Source: Winogradskyella aurantiaca (GTDB taxonomy: Bacteria; Bacteroidota; Bacteroidia; Flavobacteriales; Flavobacteriaceae). Taken from it: DNA of 64,000 nt. Location of the stretch: NCBI RefSeq assembly GCF_003362725.1, contig NZ_QKTV01000001.1, positions 186,001 through 250,000 of the forward strand. Direction: 5' to 3'. The notes under the pieces are model-generated. The model worked only from the letters and a program-made list of their open reading frames with translations, had not been told where the DNA came from and ran no database searches. This document shows positions 43,466-52,850 of this stretch, piece after piece; position 1 is the first letter of the stretch; each line of letters begins with the position of its first letter. A program made the translations under genes and the position numbers.

Positions 43466-44604
43466 GCAACACTCTTGCGGTGCAGTAGGCGTGTGAGCTT
43501 TATGGACAAATCAGTCAAGATGATCTTTGAGTTGCCATTGCGCTCAATGTGATACACGGCTTTTTCCAACTCATCCGTTATTTCCATGATGTTGGAATTG
43601 TGCACAAAGGGCGCAAACTTTTCCAATTTAAAATTTTCAACCTGAGGCTCCATATACACCAGCTCGGTGGCCTTGTAGTTGAGTAGTAAGGCCTGCCTAA
43701 AATAGCTTAAACAAAAGAGTAGGAACTGCTTCTGTGTTTCTCTACCAGTCTTAGCAATTTCCTCACTCCAGGTAATCAGATCATGAATGGCCGACTTATT
43801 TCCTTTTGCCTTAAAGGCTGAGCGTACCCATATGACAAACCACTTTTCAAATTGCAAGTCCTCGCTGTCGCGATAGACCAGGTCACAGGCTTTATTATAG
43901 TTGCCTTCAGACTGGTGAGCAATCTTTTGCGCCACATTAGAGTCCACATCGTAATCGCGTACAAGGCCCTCTACAATATCATTTTCACTTAAAGGCGGAA
44001 AATGGATGATCTGGCAGCGCGATCTTATGGTGTCGATGAGTTGTTCTTCATCTTCGGCAACTAATACAAATAAGGTTTGTGAGGGAGGTTCCTCAATAAG
44101 CTTGAGTAATTTGTTAGCGCACTCATTGTTCATTTTCTCAGGCATCCAGATGATCATCACTTTGTAACCTCCTTCAAACGATTTTAAGGCTAGAGACTTT
44201 ACAATCTCATGGGCCTCATTAACGCTAATTAAGCCCTGCTTGTTTTCCACACCTAACAGTTTGTACCAGTCAAACAGGTTGCCGTATGGTTGTGTTTTTA
44301 AGAGTTCGCGCCATTCAGTTAGGTAATGGTTGGAGACCGGGTGTTTACTCACCTTTGATGTGGTGGTGACGGGGAATGCAAAGTGCATGTCCGGGTGCGT
44401 AAAATTCTCCATCATCAGTTGATGAGATTCTGTACTACGCGCCGAGGCTTTTAGCAGATAAGACGCATAAGCCAAAGCCATTGGTAGCGTCCCAGAACCT
44501 TCAGGACCAACAAATAATTGCGCATGAGCAATACGTCCCGTATCCACCCCTTTTTTAAGGTAGGATTTGATGTGTTCGTGCCCCAAAACTTCGGAAAACT
44601 CCAT
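43462..44604 (-). CDS. holB: DNA polymerase III subunit delta'
   Basis: 380 residues of AAA+ clamp-loader type. The N-terminus 'MEFSEVLGHEHIKSYLKKGV' and the 'IAHAQLFVGPEGSGTLPMAL' segment are the delta'/gamma motif. The P-loop lysine is replaced by Thr (GPEGSGT), as expected for the non-hydrolysing delta' subunit. 'MNNECANKLLKLIEEPPSQT' and the sensor-like 'IRSRCQIIHF' are well conserved. It forms part of the clamp loader that places the beta clamp on DNA. Divergent from pgk across 62 bases. Confidence 0.9.
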   Translation of the reverse strand: MEFSEVLGHEHIKSYLKKGVDTGRIAHAQLFVGPEGSGTLPMALAYASYLLKASARSTESHQLMMENFTHPDMHFAFPVTTTSKVSKHPVSNHYLTEWRELLKTQPYGNLFDWYKLLGVENKQGLISVNEAHEIVKSLALKSFEGGYKVMIIWMPEKMNNECANKLLKLIEEPPSQTLFVLVAEDEEQLIDTIRSRCQIIHFPPLSENDIVEGLVRDYDVDSNVAQKIAHQSEGNYNKACDLVYRDSEDLQFEKWFVIWVRSAFKAKGNKSAIHDLITWSEEIAKTGRETQKQFLLFCLSYFRQALLLNYKATELVYMEPQVENFKLEKFAPFVHNSNIMEITDELEKAVYHIERNGNSKIILTDLSIKLTRLLHRKSVA

Positions 44605-44639
44605 GTAGCAAATCTAGCATTTTTTAGCGTCCTAATAAC

Positions 44640-44647
44640 TATATTTG
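44640..44647 (+). promoter_or_regulatory. Putative -7 box of pgk
   Basis: TATATTTG matches TAnnTTTG, 19 bases before the pgk ATG, in the holB-pgk divergent spacer. No clear -33 box. Confidence 0.5.
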
Positions 44648-44666
44648 TAGCCTTAAACACCGTATC

Positions 44667-45854
44667 ATGAAGACTATAGATAATTTTGATTTTAATAATA
44701 AACGTGCCCTAATACGAGTCGACTTTAATGTACCTTTAAATAACAATTTAGAGGTGACGGATACCACTCGAATTGTAGCGGCCAAACCAACCATTATAAA
44801 GATCCTTGAGGATGGTGGTTCTTGTGTGTTAATGACGCACCTTGGACGTCCAAAAGGACCAGAAGATAAATTCTCTTTAAAACATATTGTTGATACGGTA
44901 CAGGATATTATTGGTGTCAATGTCAAATTTGTAAACGACTGTGTTGGTTCTGAGGTAGAGGCAGCGGCCAATGATTTAAAGTCTGGTGAAATTTTATTAC
45001 TTGAGAACTTAAGATTTCACCCAGAGGAAAAAGCTGGAGACCCTGGTTTTGCTGAAGCCTTATCCAAGTTGGGCGACATTTATGTGAATGATGCCTTTGG
45101 AACGGCCCACCGTGCTCATGCTTCTACAGCTGTTGTGGCGGATCATTTTCCAGAAAATAAGTGCTTTGGTTACTTATTAGCTCAGGAGATTGTGAGCATT
45201 AAAAAAGTATTGGAAACTGGAGAGAAACCTGTTTTGGCAGTATTAGGAGGAGCTAAGGTCTCTTCTAAAATCACCATTATCGAAAACATTTTAGATAAGG
45301 TAGACCACCTGATCATCGGAGGGGGTATGACCTTTACCTTCATTAAAGCTCAAGGCGGGAGCATCGGAGATTCTATTTGTGAAGATGATAAAATGGATTT
45401 GGCCCTTGATATTTTAAAACAAGCAAAACAAAAAGGAGTACAGGTACACTTACCAACCGATGTTATTGCGGCAGATGCCTTTGATAATAATGCCAATACT
45501 CAGGTCTGCGACGTCACTGCTATTCCGGATGGTTGGCAAGGTCTGGATGCTGGTCCTAATTCTGTAAAGCGATTTGGTGAAGTGGTTAATGAAAGCAAAA
45601 CCATTTTATGGAATGGTCCGTTAGGCGTTTTTGAAATGGAAAGCTTTGCTAAAGGAACCATTGCTTTAGGCGATGCTATAGCTGAAGCTACAGCTAATGG
45701 TGCATTTTCACTTGTTGGCGGTGGTGATTCTGTGGCAGCCGTGAAACAATTTGGTTTTGAAAAGGCCGTTAGTTATGTGAGTACCGGTGGTGGTGCCATG
45801 TTAGAAAGCCTGGAAGGAAAAGTGCTTCCTGGAATTGCGGCTATCAACAAATAG
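44667..45854 (+). CDS. pgk: Phosphoglycerate kinase
   Basis: 395 residues, the usual PGK length. '[16 protein letters not shown]' holds the 3-phosphoglycerate-binding segment. '[10 protein letters not shown]', '[11 protein letters not shown]' and '[15 protein letters not shown]' follow, and the nucleotide-binding '[16 protein letters not shown]' and '[15 protein letters not shown]' close the C-terminal domain. It makes ATP from 1,3-bisphosphoglycerate in glycolysis. The MltD-like gene follows after 28 bases. Confidence 0.98.
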   Translation: MKTIDNFDFNNKRALIRVDFNVPLNNNLEVTDTTRIVAAKPTIIKILEDGGSCVLMTHLGRPKGPEDKFSLKHIVDTVQDIIGVNVKFVNDCVGSEVEAAANDLKSGEILLLENLRFHPEEKAGDPGFAEALSKLGDIYVNDAFGTAHRAHASTAVVADHFPENKCFGYLLAQEIVSIKKVLETGEKPVLAVLGGAKVSSKITIIENILDKVDHLIIGGGMTFTFIKAQGGSIGDSICEDDKMDLALDILKQAKQKGVQVHLPTDVIAADAFDNNANTQVCDVTAIPDGWQGLDAGPNSVKRFGEVVNESKTILWNGPLGVFEMESFAKGTIALGDAIAEATANGAFSLVGGGDSVAAVKQFGFEKAVSYVSTGGGAMLESLEGKVLPGIAAINK

Positions 45855-45882
45855 CCACTTTTATTGACTTAGATATAGTTGT

Positions 45883-47445
45883 ATGCGAAAAATATGGCCC
45901 CTTATTTTTCTATTTGTCGTAGCCTCTGGTAATAGCCAGGTGGTACAGGACTCTATTGTGGTAAAGGAATCCCCCAAAGATTCGGTTATCGATGGTAAAT
46001 TATTGAACAGCCCTAAAATTGAACCCGCTGTATCCGATTCTATTCCCGGTGCTACGTTTGAAGATTTGGAGCAAGCAGCGGAATATGAACGCAAGTGGCT
46101 AGAGGAACTATACGAGAACAGTCTTTATGATACTATTTACAAGTCTATTGAAGATCTGGATTATGAAGAAGTGGACTTTCCGGAATTACCAACCGATACC
46201 TTAAAAGCACGCTTGGCTAAGTTAGATGCTAAAACACCTTTCAATATTGCTTACAACCCTGGCCTGGAAAGTGTTATTAAAAATTACCTAAAGAATCGTC
46301 CTAAAACCATGCAGCGATTGATGGGCTTAAGCCATATGTACTTTCCCATGTTTGAGGAGGCGTTGGACCAGTACGATATACCATTAGAAGTTAAGTATCT
46401 GGCCATTGTAGAGTCGGCATTAAACCCAAGAGCACGGTCGCGTGTTGGCGCCACAGGCCTATGGCAGTTTATGTTTACTACCGGAAAGATGTACGGACTG
46501 GATGTGAGCAGTTATGTGGATGAGCGTAGAGACCCTATTAAATCTACCGAAGCAGCAGCTAAATATTTAGCAAAACTCTATCAGATTTTTGGGGATTGGG
46601 ACCTGGCTTTAGCGGCCTACAATTCAGGACCAGGCAATGTTAACAAAGCAATTAGAAGGTCTGGTGGTTATGAGAACTACTGGAATATTAGGCCCTTTTT
46701 ACCACGTGAAACAGCAGGCTATGTGCCAGCGTTTTTAGCAACCTTATACATTTTTGAATATGCCGAAGAACACGGTTTTGGTCCGCAAAAACCCATGTTT
46801 CATCATATGGAGACGGACACCATCCGCGTGAAACAGATGATAACCTTAGATCAGGTATCTGAAGTTACAGGGGTTAATGTAGAACAGCTACAATTTTTAA
46901 ACCCGTCATACAAACTGGATATCATTCCGGTAATTGAAGGTGAGAATTACTATCTTAGACTACCGCGTTATGCGGCGGGCATTTTTGTGGCTAACGAAGA
47001 GAAGATTTATGCCTTTGCCAAAGCGGAGTTTGACAAACGCGAAAAGCCACTGCCACAATACTTTGATAATGATACGAAGGTGCGCTACCGTGTACGCTCG
47101 GGGGATTATTTGGGTAGGATCGCCCGTAAATATGGGGTTAGGGTAAGCCAGATCAAGCAATGGAACGGGCTACGGAGTAACAACATTCGGGTAGGACAGC
47201 GTTTGACCATTTACCCGAGAAATGCAGCAAATGTCAATATCTCTGGGAGCAAATCTCAAACGAAAGCCGCGCCTAAAAAACCGGTGAATACAAAGGGTAA
47301 AAAAACCTACACGGTTCAAGAGGGAGATTCCCTTTGGACCATTGCTCAGAAGTTTGAAGGGGTTTCGGTTGACAACCTAAAAGAATGGAATAACATTACC
47401 AGTAACCGCCTTAAGATTGGAATGGTTCTTGTGGTGTCCCAATAA
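45883..47445 (+). CDS. MltD-like lytic murein transglycosylase with two LysM domains
   Basis: 520 residues. A short signal (WPLIFLFVVASGNSQ) leads to an acidic linker. The SLT catalytic domain (about 110-260) has the catalytic Glu in 'AIVESALNPRARSRVGATG' and the 'ALAAYNSGPGNVNKAIRRSG' motif. Two LysM repeats follow near 405-450 ('RYRVRSGDYLGRIARKYGV') and 475-518 ('TYTVQEGDSLWTIAQKFEG'). It cleaves glycan strands of peptidoglycan in the periplasm. It leads the wall-related genes downstream, the DUF4837 gene following 11 bases later. Confidence 0.94.
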   Translation: MRKIWPLIFLFVVASGNSQVVQDSIVVKESPKDSVIDGKLLNSPKIEPAVSDSIPGATFEDLEQAAEYERKWLEELYENSLYDTIYKSIEDLDYEEVDFPELPTDTLKARLAKLDAKTPFNIAYNPGLESVIKNYLKNRPKTMQRLMGLSHMYFPMFEEALDQYDIPLEVKYLAIVESALNPRARSRVGATGLWQFMFTTGKMYGLDVSSYVDERRDPIKSTEAAAKYLAKLYQIFGDWDLALAAYNSGPGNVNKAIRRSGGYENYWNIRPFLPRETAGYVPAFLATLYIFEYAEEHGFGPQKPMFHHMETDTIRVKQMITLDQVSEVTGVNVEQLQFLNPSYKLDIIPVIEGENYYLRLPRYAAGIFVANEEKIYAFAKAEFDKREKPLPQYFDNDTKVRYRVRSGDYLGRIARKYGVRVSQIKQWNGLRSNNIRVGQRLTIYPRNAANVNISGSKSQTKAAPKKPVNTKGKKTYTVQEGDSLWTIAQKFEGVSVDNLKEWNNITSNRLKIGMVLVVSQ

Positions 47446-47456
47446 ATTTTAAAATC

Positions 47457-48440
47457 ATGCAACAGAAGTACATTCTTTACTTTCTATTATGTTTTCTAAT
47501 TGTTTCCTGTTCTGATAAGGACAAAAAGAAGGAACGTTATTTAACAGAATCCTCAGGTAATATAAACAGTATATCTCTGGTATCAGATAACCTGGTATGG
47601 GAAGGTAAAGTTGGTGAAAAGGTGCGCGATATTTTTGCAGCTCCTTTAGTTGGCCTTCCGCAGGAAGAACCCATTTTTAGTATTAGACAAATTCCAGAGC
47701 AAGTCTTTGATGGCTTTGCTACCAAGAACCGCTTGATCTTAAAGTTGGAAAAAGTGGATACAACGGCTGTCGTCATTCTTAAGGATGTGTACGCCAGACC
47801 GCAAACAGTGGTGGTCATAAAAGGTCAGTCCGAGGATGAATTAATTTCATTACTAGAGTCCAACACCAATAAGATTGTTGCGGCGTTTAATAAAGAAGAG
47901 GTGCGCGAGAAGCTAAGAAGAATCAATAAGTCGCTTCTAAAAGATGAGCCTATGGAAACGGCCCTAAAGTTTCAGATAGACATTCCATCGGCTTACAGGA
48001 TTGCGCTTAACGATGAGAATTTTTTCTGGGTAAGAAAGAGTCTCACCAATACCATGACCATGGATTTTATGTTTTATGAGGTTCCTTTAAGTACTATTCG
48101 CAATGGAGATAGTGCTATTGTGGATATTGTAAGATTAAGAGATTCGATTTCTAAGTATAAGATCCCAGGGGAAGATGGTATTGTTATGTCTACGGAAGAT
48201 GCCTATGTTCCGGCACTCTTTGAAACCAGTATTGATGGCTATATGGCATATGAAACCCGCGGGATGTGGGAGATAAAAGGTGAGTACATGGCAGGACCCT
48301 TTATTAATTATGCCATCCGAGATGAAGCTAACGACCGCTACATCATTGCAGAGGGCTATGTTTATGCTCCCTCTTTAAATAAGCGAGAATACATTTTTGA
48401 ACAGGAGGCCATTATTAAATCCATGAAAATAAAGCCATAA
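47457..48440 (+). CDS. DUF4837-family lipoprotein
   Basis: 327 residues with lipobox 'IVSC' (QKYILYFLLCFLIVSCSDKD). The mature domain contains 'GKVGEKVRDIFAAPLVGLPQ', 'FQIDIPSAYRIALNDENFFW' and 'YETRGMWEIKGEYMAGPF', which fit the DUF4837 family of Bacteroidota. Function is unknown. It lies 11 bases after the transglycosylase and ends at a bidirectional terminator, so the two probably form one transcript and may act together in the envelope. Confidence 0.8.
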   Translation: MQQKYILYFLLCFLIVSCSDKDKKKERYLTESSGNINSISLVSDNLVWEGKVGEKVRDIFAAPLVGLPQEEPIFSIRQIPEQVFDGFATKNRLILKLEKVDTTAVVILKDVYARPQTVVVIKGQSEDELISLLESNTNKIVAAFNKEEVREKLRRINKSLLKDEPMETALKFQIDIPSAYRIALNDENFFWVRKSLTNTMTMDFMFYEVPLSTIRNGDSAIVDIVRLRDSISKYKIPGEDGIVMSTEDAYVPALFETSIDGYMAYETRGMWEIKGEYMAGPFINYAIRDEANDRYIIAEGYVYAPSLNKREYIFEQEAIIKSMKIKP

Positions 48441-48441
48441 A

Positions 48442-48465
48442 AAAACCCCGCAGTAGCGGGGTTTT
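48442..48465. terminator. Bidirectional intrinsic terminator
   Basis: AAAACCCCGC-AGTA-GCGGGGTTTT: a perfect 10-bp stem with flanking A and T runs. It ends the DUF4837 transcript and the convergent tatA transcript. Confidence 0.93.
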
Positions 48466-48483
48466 ATGTATCAATACGTTTGA

Positions 48484-48663
48484 TTATTCTTCGATTTTTT
48501 TGGAATCGTCGTCTTTGCTGGCATCCTTAAACTCTTTGATACCACTTCCAAGACCGCGCATTAATTCCGGGATTTTTTTACCCCCAAACAACAAGATAAT
48601 GGCTAAACCAATAATTACCCATTGCCAGGGCCCCACAACTAAGAAATAACTTAATAAACTCAT
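48484..48663 (-). CDS. tatA: Twin-arginine translocase subunit TatA/TatE
   Basis: 59 residues from the ATG at 48663 ([20 protein letters not shown]); a TTG 21 bases upstream is in frame but adds a non-conserved head. One transmembrane helix ([15 protein letters not shown]) is followed by the '[20 protein letters not shown]' amphipathic helix, the TatA signature. A charged tail ends the protein. TatA forms the pore-like part of the Tat exporter for folded proteins. tatC is not in the window. Confidence 0.96.
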   Translation of the reverse strand: MSLLSYFLVVGPWQWVIIGLAIILLFGGKKIPELMRGLGSGIKEFKDASKDDDSKKIEE

Positions 48664-48681
48664 ATCATTTTCTTTACAGGG

Positions 48682-48689
48682 CAAAGTTA
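48682..48689 (-). promoter_or_regulatory. Putative -7 box of tatA
   Basis: TAACTTTG on the minus strand matches TAnnTTTG, 18 bases before the tatA ATG. No convincing -33 box. Confidence 0.4.
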
Positions 48690-48774
48690 ATAATTAAACT
48701 TTAATAACCGCTTATTTGATCAAGAATACCCTTCTAGAGACGGGCATTTCTCGTATTTTGACTAATTTTAAGGC

Positions 48775-49638
48775 GTGAAAGCAAAGGATAAAAAAGAACG
48801 GAAGTTAGCAGATCGATTACTCAACAAGTATCGTTTGGTTATTCTTAATGAAGACACCTTTGAGGAACGCTTTGCAATTAAGTTGTCTCGGTTAAACGTT
48901 TTTATTCTGTTTTCACTCTCATCTATTACTCTGGTTTTTTTTACCACACTGCTTATTGCTTTTACTCCACTGCGTGAGTACATTCCGGGATATTCGTCTT
49001 CGGCTTTAAAGAAAAAAGCAACAATATTGACTTATAAAACGGATTCCATACAAAGAGAGCTTGAATTAAACGAGCGTTATTTAGCATCAATAAGGAGCGT
49101 ATTAACTGGTGAAATTGAAGAGGTGGATTTTAACCGTGATTCAATAATTAATGCCGCTGCTCAGGATGTTGAGCTTGTTGGCCCTAGTAGATCGGACTCT
49201 ATTTTAAGAGAAAAAGTTAGAAAGGAGGATAAATACAACCTGTTTGCCAACCCGGAGGAGCCTACACGTTTTGTCTTGTTTCCGCCTGTAAAAGGAACCA
49301 TCTCAGACGCCTATAATTTTGAGAATAATCACTTTGCCACTGATGTTGCGGTAACCTTAAATACCCCTATAAAAGCTGTGGCAGATGGTACGGTTATCTT
49401 TAGTGAATGGACTGTTGAAACAGGATATGTGATTATTTTGGCACACGAAGCTGACCTGTTATCCGTTTACAAGCATAACGGATCTTTAACTAAAAGCCAG
49501 GGCGATATAGTAAAATCAGGGGAGGTCATAGCGTTATCCGGTAATTCGGGAGAATATACCACCGGGCCTCACTTACATTTCGAACTTTGGAATAAGGGAT
49601 ACCCACTGAATCCAGAAAATTTTATTGATTTTCAATAG
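48775..49638 (+). CDS. M23-family peptidoglycan metallopeptidase
   Basis: 287 residues from a GTG start. A cytoplasmic basic head and one transmembrane helix (about 40-65) lead to a periplasmic helical region. The LytM/M23 domain starts near 180: 'NNHFATDVAVTLNTPIKAVA' gives the His and Asp ligands (HxxxD) and 'TGPHLHFELWNKGYPLNP' the HxH. It would cleave peptide cross-links of the wall, or act as a degenerate activator; the ligands look intact. It is close upstream of the GH3 gene. Confidence 0.9.
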   Translation: MKAKDKKERKLADRLLNKYRLVILNEDTFEERFAIKLSRLNVFILFSLSSITLVFFTTLLIAFTPLREYIPGYSSSALKKKATILTYKTDSIQRELELNERYLASIRSVLTGEIEEVDFNRDSIINAAAQDVELVGPSRSDSILREKVRKEDKYNLFANPEEPTRFVLFPPVKGTISDAYNFENNHFATDVAVTLNTPIKAVADGTVIFSEWTVETGYVIILAHEADLLSVYKHNGSLTKSQGDIVKSGEVIALSGNSGEYTTGPHLHFELWNKGYPLNPENFIDFQ

Positions 49639-49645
49639 ACAATTT

Positions 49646-51148
49646 ATGCCTTCAATAAAAGCTTTACTAGCCAAACCAGTTGCAAAGCTTGTTAAACGAT
49701 CCATCGATCGATGGGCCTCCAATCCAATTGGAACTCAGAATAAAGTGTTCAAGGAGCTAATAAATTCTGCCAAGACAACTAGTTTTGGGAAAGATCATGA
49801 CTTTTCTGAAATCAGCACTCATGAAGATTTTGTAGCCAGGGTTCCTGTTCGAGATTATGAAGCGTTGCGATCTTATGTGGACCGAATGGTAGATGGTGAA
49901 CCAGATGTTCTCTGGCCGGGTAGACCCTTGTACTATGCTAAAACATCTGGCACAACATCTGGGTCTAAATACATTCCAATTACAAAAGAAAGTATGCCAA
50001 CTCATATAAGTGCTGCTAGAAATGCCATTCTCATGTACATCGCGGAAACAGGCAATTCTCAATTTGTTGATGGTAAAATGATTTTTCTTCAGGGCAGCCC
50101 CGTTATGGGCAAAACTAATGACGTTAACACAGGAAGATTGTCGGGGATCGTGGCACATTATGTGCCTAAATACCTTCAGAGAAACAGGTTGCCTAGTTAT
50201 GAGACCAACTGTATTGAAGACTGGGATACTAAAGTTGATGCAGTAGTGGAGGAGACTATAAATGAGAATATGACCATTATTTCCGGAATTCCACCATGGG
50301 TTCTTGGTTATTTTGAAAAACTGAAGCAACTTTCGGGGAAGTCCATTGGAGATCTGTTTAAAAATTTTAATCTCTTTATTTATGGGGGTGTTAATTACCA
50401 GCCCTATAAAGCAAAATTCGACGAGCTCATTGGGAGATCGGTCGATAGTATTGAACTGTATCCGGCCAGTGAAGGGTTTTTTGCATTTCAGGACAAACAA
50501 AATGACCGTGGAATGTTGCTATTATTAGACTCTGGCATCTTTTACGAGTTTATAAAGGTCGATGCGTTTTTTAATGAGAATCCGAGTCGAATTACCCTTT
50601 CTGAAGTTGAAGTTGGAGTAAATTATGTAATGATTATTTCAACCTCAGCTGGCTTATGGGCTTACAATGTTGGAGATACTATCGCTTTCACGTCTACAAG
50701 TCCCTATAAGGTGATTGTGACTGGGCGAATCAAACATTTTATCTCGGCGTTTGGAGAGCATGTTATAGGCAAGGAGGTTGAAAAAGCTATGGAAGAGGCT
50801 ATAAACCTTCATGGTGGAGTGGTTAATGAATTTACGGTTGCACCACAAGTAAATCCAGAAACGGGACTTCCTTATCATGAGTGGTTTGTGGAATTTGATA
50901 AGCTACCGGTCGATTTATCAAGATTTAATGAGACACTTGATAAATCCTTGCAGGAACAAAATTCTTATTATAAGGATTTAATAGTTGGTCAGATATTAAA
51001 ACCATTAGTTATTACAAAAGTTCGAGTTAATGGTTTTGAACAGTATATGGACTCCAGGGGTAAATTAGGAGGTCAAAATAAAACACCCAGATTGGCTAAC
51101 GATCGAAAGATAGTTGATGAGATGATTGGTCAGAACTTAGTCTTTTAA
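49646..51148 (+). CDS. GH3-family acyl-adenylating enzyme
   Basis: 500 residues from the ATG at 49646 (MPSIKALLAKPVAKLVKR); an in-frame TTG at 49625 is an alternative. The adenylate-binding motif is 'LYYAKTSGTTSGSKYIPIT', with 'ELYPASEGFFAFQD' as second motif and 'VTGRIKHFISAFGEHV' toward the C-terminal lobe. These are the motifs of the GH3 auxin/jasmonate amido-synthetase superfamily, which in plants conjugates amino acids to hormones. In Bacteroidota the GH3 proteins have no assigned substrate. It follows the M23 peptidase by seven bases. Confidence 0.87.
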   Translation: MPSIKALLAKPVAKLVKRSIDRWASNPIGTQNKVFKELINSAKTTSFGKDHDFSEISTHEDFVARVPVRDYEALRSYVDRMVDGEPDVLWPGRPLYYAKTSGTTSGSKYIPITKESMPTHISAARNAILMYIAETGNSQFVDGKMIFLQGSPVMGKTNDVNTGRLSGIVAHYVPKYLQRNRLPSYETNCIEDWDTKVDAVVEETINENMTIISGIPPWVLGYFEKLKQLSGKSIGDLFKNFNLFIYGGVNYQPYKAKFDELIGRSVDSIELYPASEGFFAFQDKQNDRGMLLLLDSGIFYEFIKVDAFFNENPSRITLSEVEVGVNYVMIISTSAGLWAYNVGDTIAFTSTSPYKVIVTGRIKHFISAFGEHVIGKEVEKAMEEAINLHGGVVNEFTVAPQVNPETGLPYHEWFVEFDKLPVDLSRFNETLDKSLQEQNSYYKDLIVGQILKPLVITKVRVNGFEQYMDSRGKLGGQNKTPRLANDRKIVDEMIGQNLVF

Positions 51149-51173
51149 TGGTATATTTACCGGTTAAAATAAG

Positions 51174-52850
51174 ATGAGGATACAACGCACACATGAAAGA
51201 ACACGAGCACAGGAAAGTTCCAGTGCTATTGAGCGCATGTATATTACTATGCGGCATCTTTTTAACCGTGGCTTTTACAAACCAATGGGAGTTTCAGGAG
51301 AGACCTTGAGGCAAGCACTATTACTTCTAAGCCCTGAGATTTATGGTTCCATTGGCGAGGACAAGGCAGAATTAGAAGGATTAATCTACGTCATGGATCG
51401 TTTGCCAGCAGGAATAGAGGAGTGTACCTATATAAATTTAACCAGTGATGAAGGGTATTCATCTTCGCATTTAAAACCCATTATCCCTGCTAAAAGAAGG
51501 CGTAACTGCTATCGGATCGATGAAGCGCAAATGAACATTGAGATCACCCGAGGGCGTTCAGAGATTTATGATATTCTTACCCACTTAACCTTCCTGTTTG
51601 TTGAATCTCATAAAATCAGCCAACGGGTCTTAATAGATGATGAAGGAAAGACTACCAGAGATTGGATTAAGATTGAAGAAGCGGTTAACAGTTCCAAAAA
51701 GTTAACATTAAAGGAGCGGGAGATCACCGCCACTCATTTGGCTACGGTTATTGGTAGAACCTATGAGGAGGTTATGCAGGTTTATTCAGATTTTAGCACC
51801 CCGTCACAACCCGATCGATTTCTTCACGTGATTTATTGGATTGGAAAGTTGGCTATTCAAGAGGCTATTGGTAAGGAGAAGCGAACCATTTCTTTTAGCC
51901 AAGTGTTGCGCGAGCGTCTGGGGCAGCATTTACATGGAGAGATCTGGGCTAATGACATCAAGGCTACACTTGATAAATCTGGTCTTCTATCAAGACCCAT
52001 TCATATTATTAGCGCAAACATGCATAGTGTGATGAACACCTTTTTTGCAAAAAAGGCACTCAAGACTGATGCTGATCAATTAGATGATGTAGACTTATTC
52101 CAAATGCTCAGTAAATCTGAGAATGAGAAAAAACGACAGAAGGTAGAAACCTATGGCATCAAGAATGGTATGACTGTTTTAAAGGATGCCTCAGGAACCA
52201 ACATAAATGTTCAAATTTTTGATCTTGCTAAAGTGCGTCCACAGGAGGAATGGTCATCATTAGAAGACATACCAGTAATTGTTGTGATGGATTATGCTTT
52301 TGGCGAACAGGCTTATGAAACTATGGATGAGCTTTTAAAGCCCTACAAAAAGAAGAACAACCAGGTGCATCTAGATGTGAGGTCGGTTTCATTAATGGGT
52401 AAGGCAGGTATATTGCATGGAGGAAAGGGGGATATTATGGTGCCTTCAGCCCATGTTTTTGAGGGGACCGCAGACAATTACCCCTTTGAAAATGAACTGA
52501 GTCGCGAAGATTTATTAGATTGTGGTGTGGCCGTATATGAAGGAGCTATGGTAACTGTGTTGGGAACCTCTTTACAGAACAAGGAAATATTGAAATTTTT
52601 TAGAGATTCTACCTGGAATGTTGTGGGTCTTGAAATGGAAGGTGCACATTATCAAAAAGCTATTCAAGCTGCTTCCAAGGTTCGAGGAAATATTAGATCT
52701 GATGTTAAGGTAAGGTATGCCTATTATGCCAGCGATAACCCCTTAGAAACAGGAAGTACATTAGCATCTGGCGGACTTGGAGAATCTGGGGTAAGACCTA
52801 CCTATTTGATTACAGAAAAAATTATAAACCAAATAATAAAAGACAACTAA
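51174..52850 (+). CDS. Hypothetical protein with C-terminal nucleoside-phosphorylase-like domain
   Basis: 558 residues. I believe this is the protein that appears as DUF6909 in Bacteroidota, but I am not certain. The N-terminal 300 residues are helical and have no named domain ('SSAIERMYITMRHLFNRGFY', 'EVNSSKKLTLKEREITATHL'-type repeats of alpha helices). The C-terminal 220 residues have the phosphorylase-superfamily patterns 'IPVIVVMDYAFGEQAYETMD' and 'NVVGLEMEGAHYQKAIQAAS', the latter near the catalytic-glutamate motif of AMP and methylthioadenosine nucleosidases. It may cleave or bind a nucleoside. Its stop overlaps the Wzz-like start by one base. Confidence 0.65.
   Translation: MRIQRTHERTRAQESSSAIERMYITMRHLFNRGFYKPMGVSGETLRQALLLLSPEIYGSIGEDKAELEGLIYVMDRLPAGIEECTYINLTSDEGYSSSHLKPIIPAKRRRNCYRIDEAQMNIEITRGRSEIYDILTHLTFLFVESHKISQRVLIDDEGKTTRDWIKIEEAVNSSKKLTLKEREITATHLATVIGRTYEEVMQVYSDFSTPSQPDRFLHVIYWIGKLAIQEAIGKEKRTISFSQVLRERLGQHLHGEIWANDIKATLDKSGLLSRPIHIISANMHSVMNTFFAKKALKTDADQLDDVDLFQMLSKSENEKKRQKVETYGIKNGMTVLKDASGTNINVQIFDLAKVRPQEEWSSLEDIPVIVVMDYAFGEQAYETMDELLKPYKKKNNQVHLDVRSVSLMGKAGILHGGKGDIMVPSAHVFEGTADNYPFENELSREDLLDCGVAVYEGAMVTVLGTSLQNKEILKFFRDSTWNVVGLEMEGAHYQKAIQAASKVRGNIRSDVKVRYAYYASDNPLETGSTLASGGLGESGVRPTYLITEKIINQIIKDN

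Noticed and set aside
46704-46720. A third parS-like site around the CACGTG in the MltD-like gene
   Set aside because: Only one half fits; the other has mismatches at two fixed positions, and it lies in coding sequence. Chance similarity is likely.
49757-50500. 247-codon minus-strand frame opposite the GH3 gene
   Set aside because: Shadow of a well-supported gene; its translation matches no family and has no start context.
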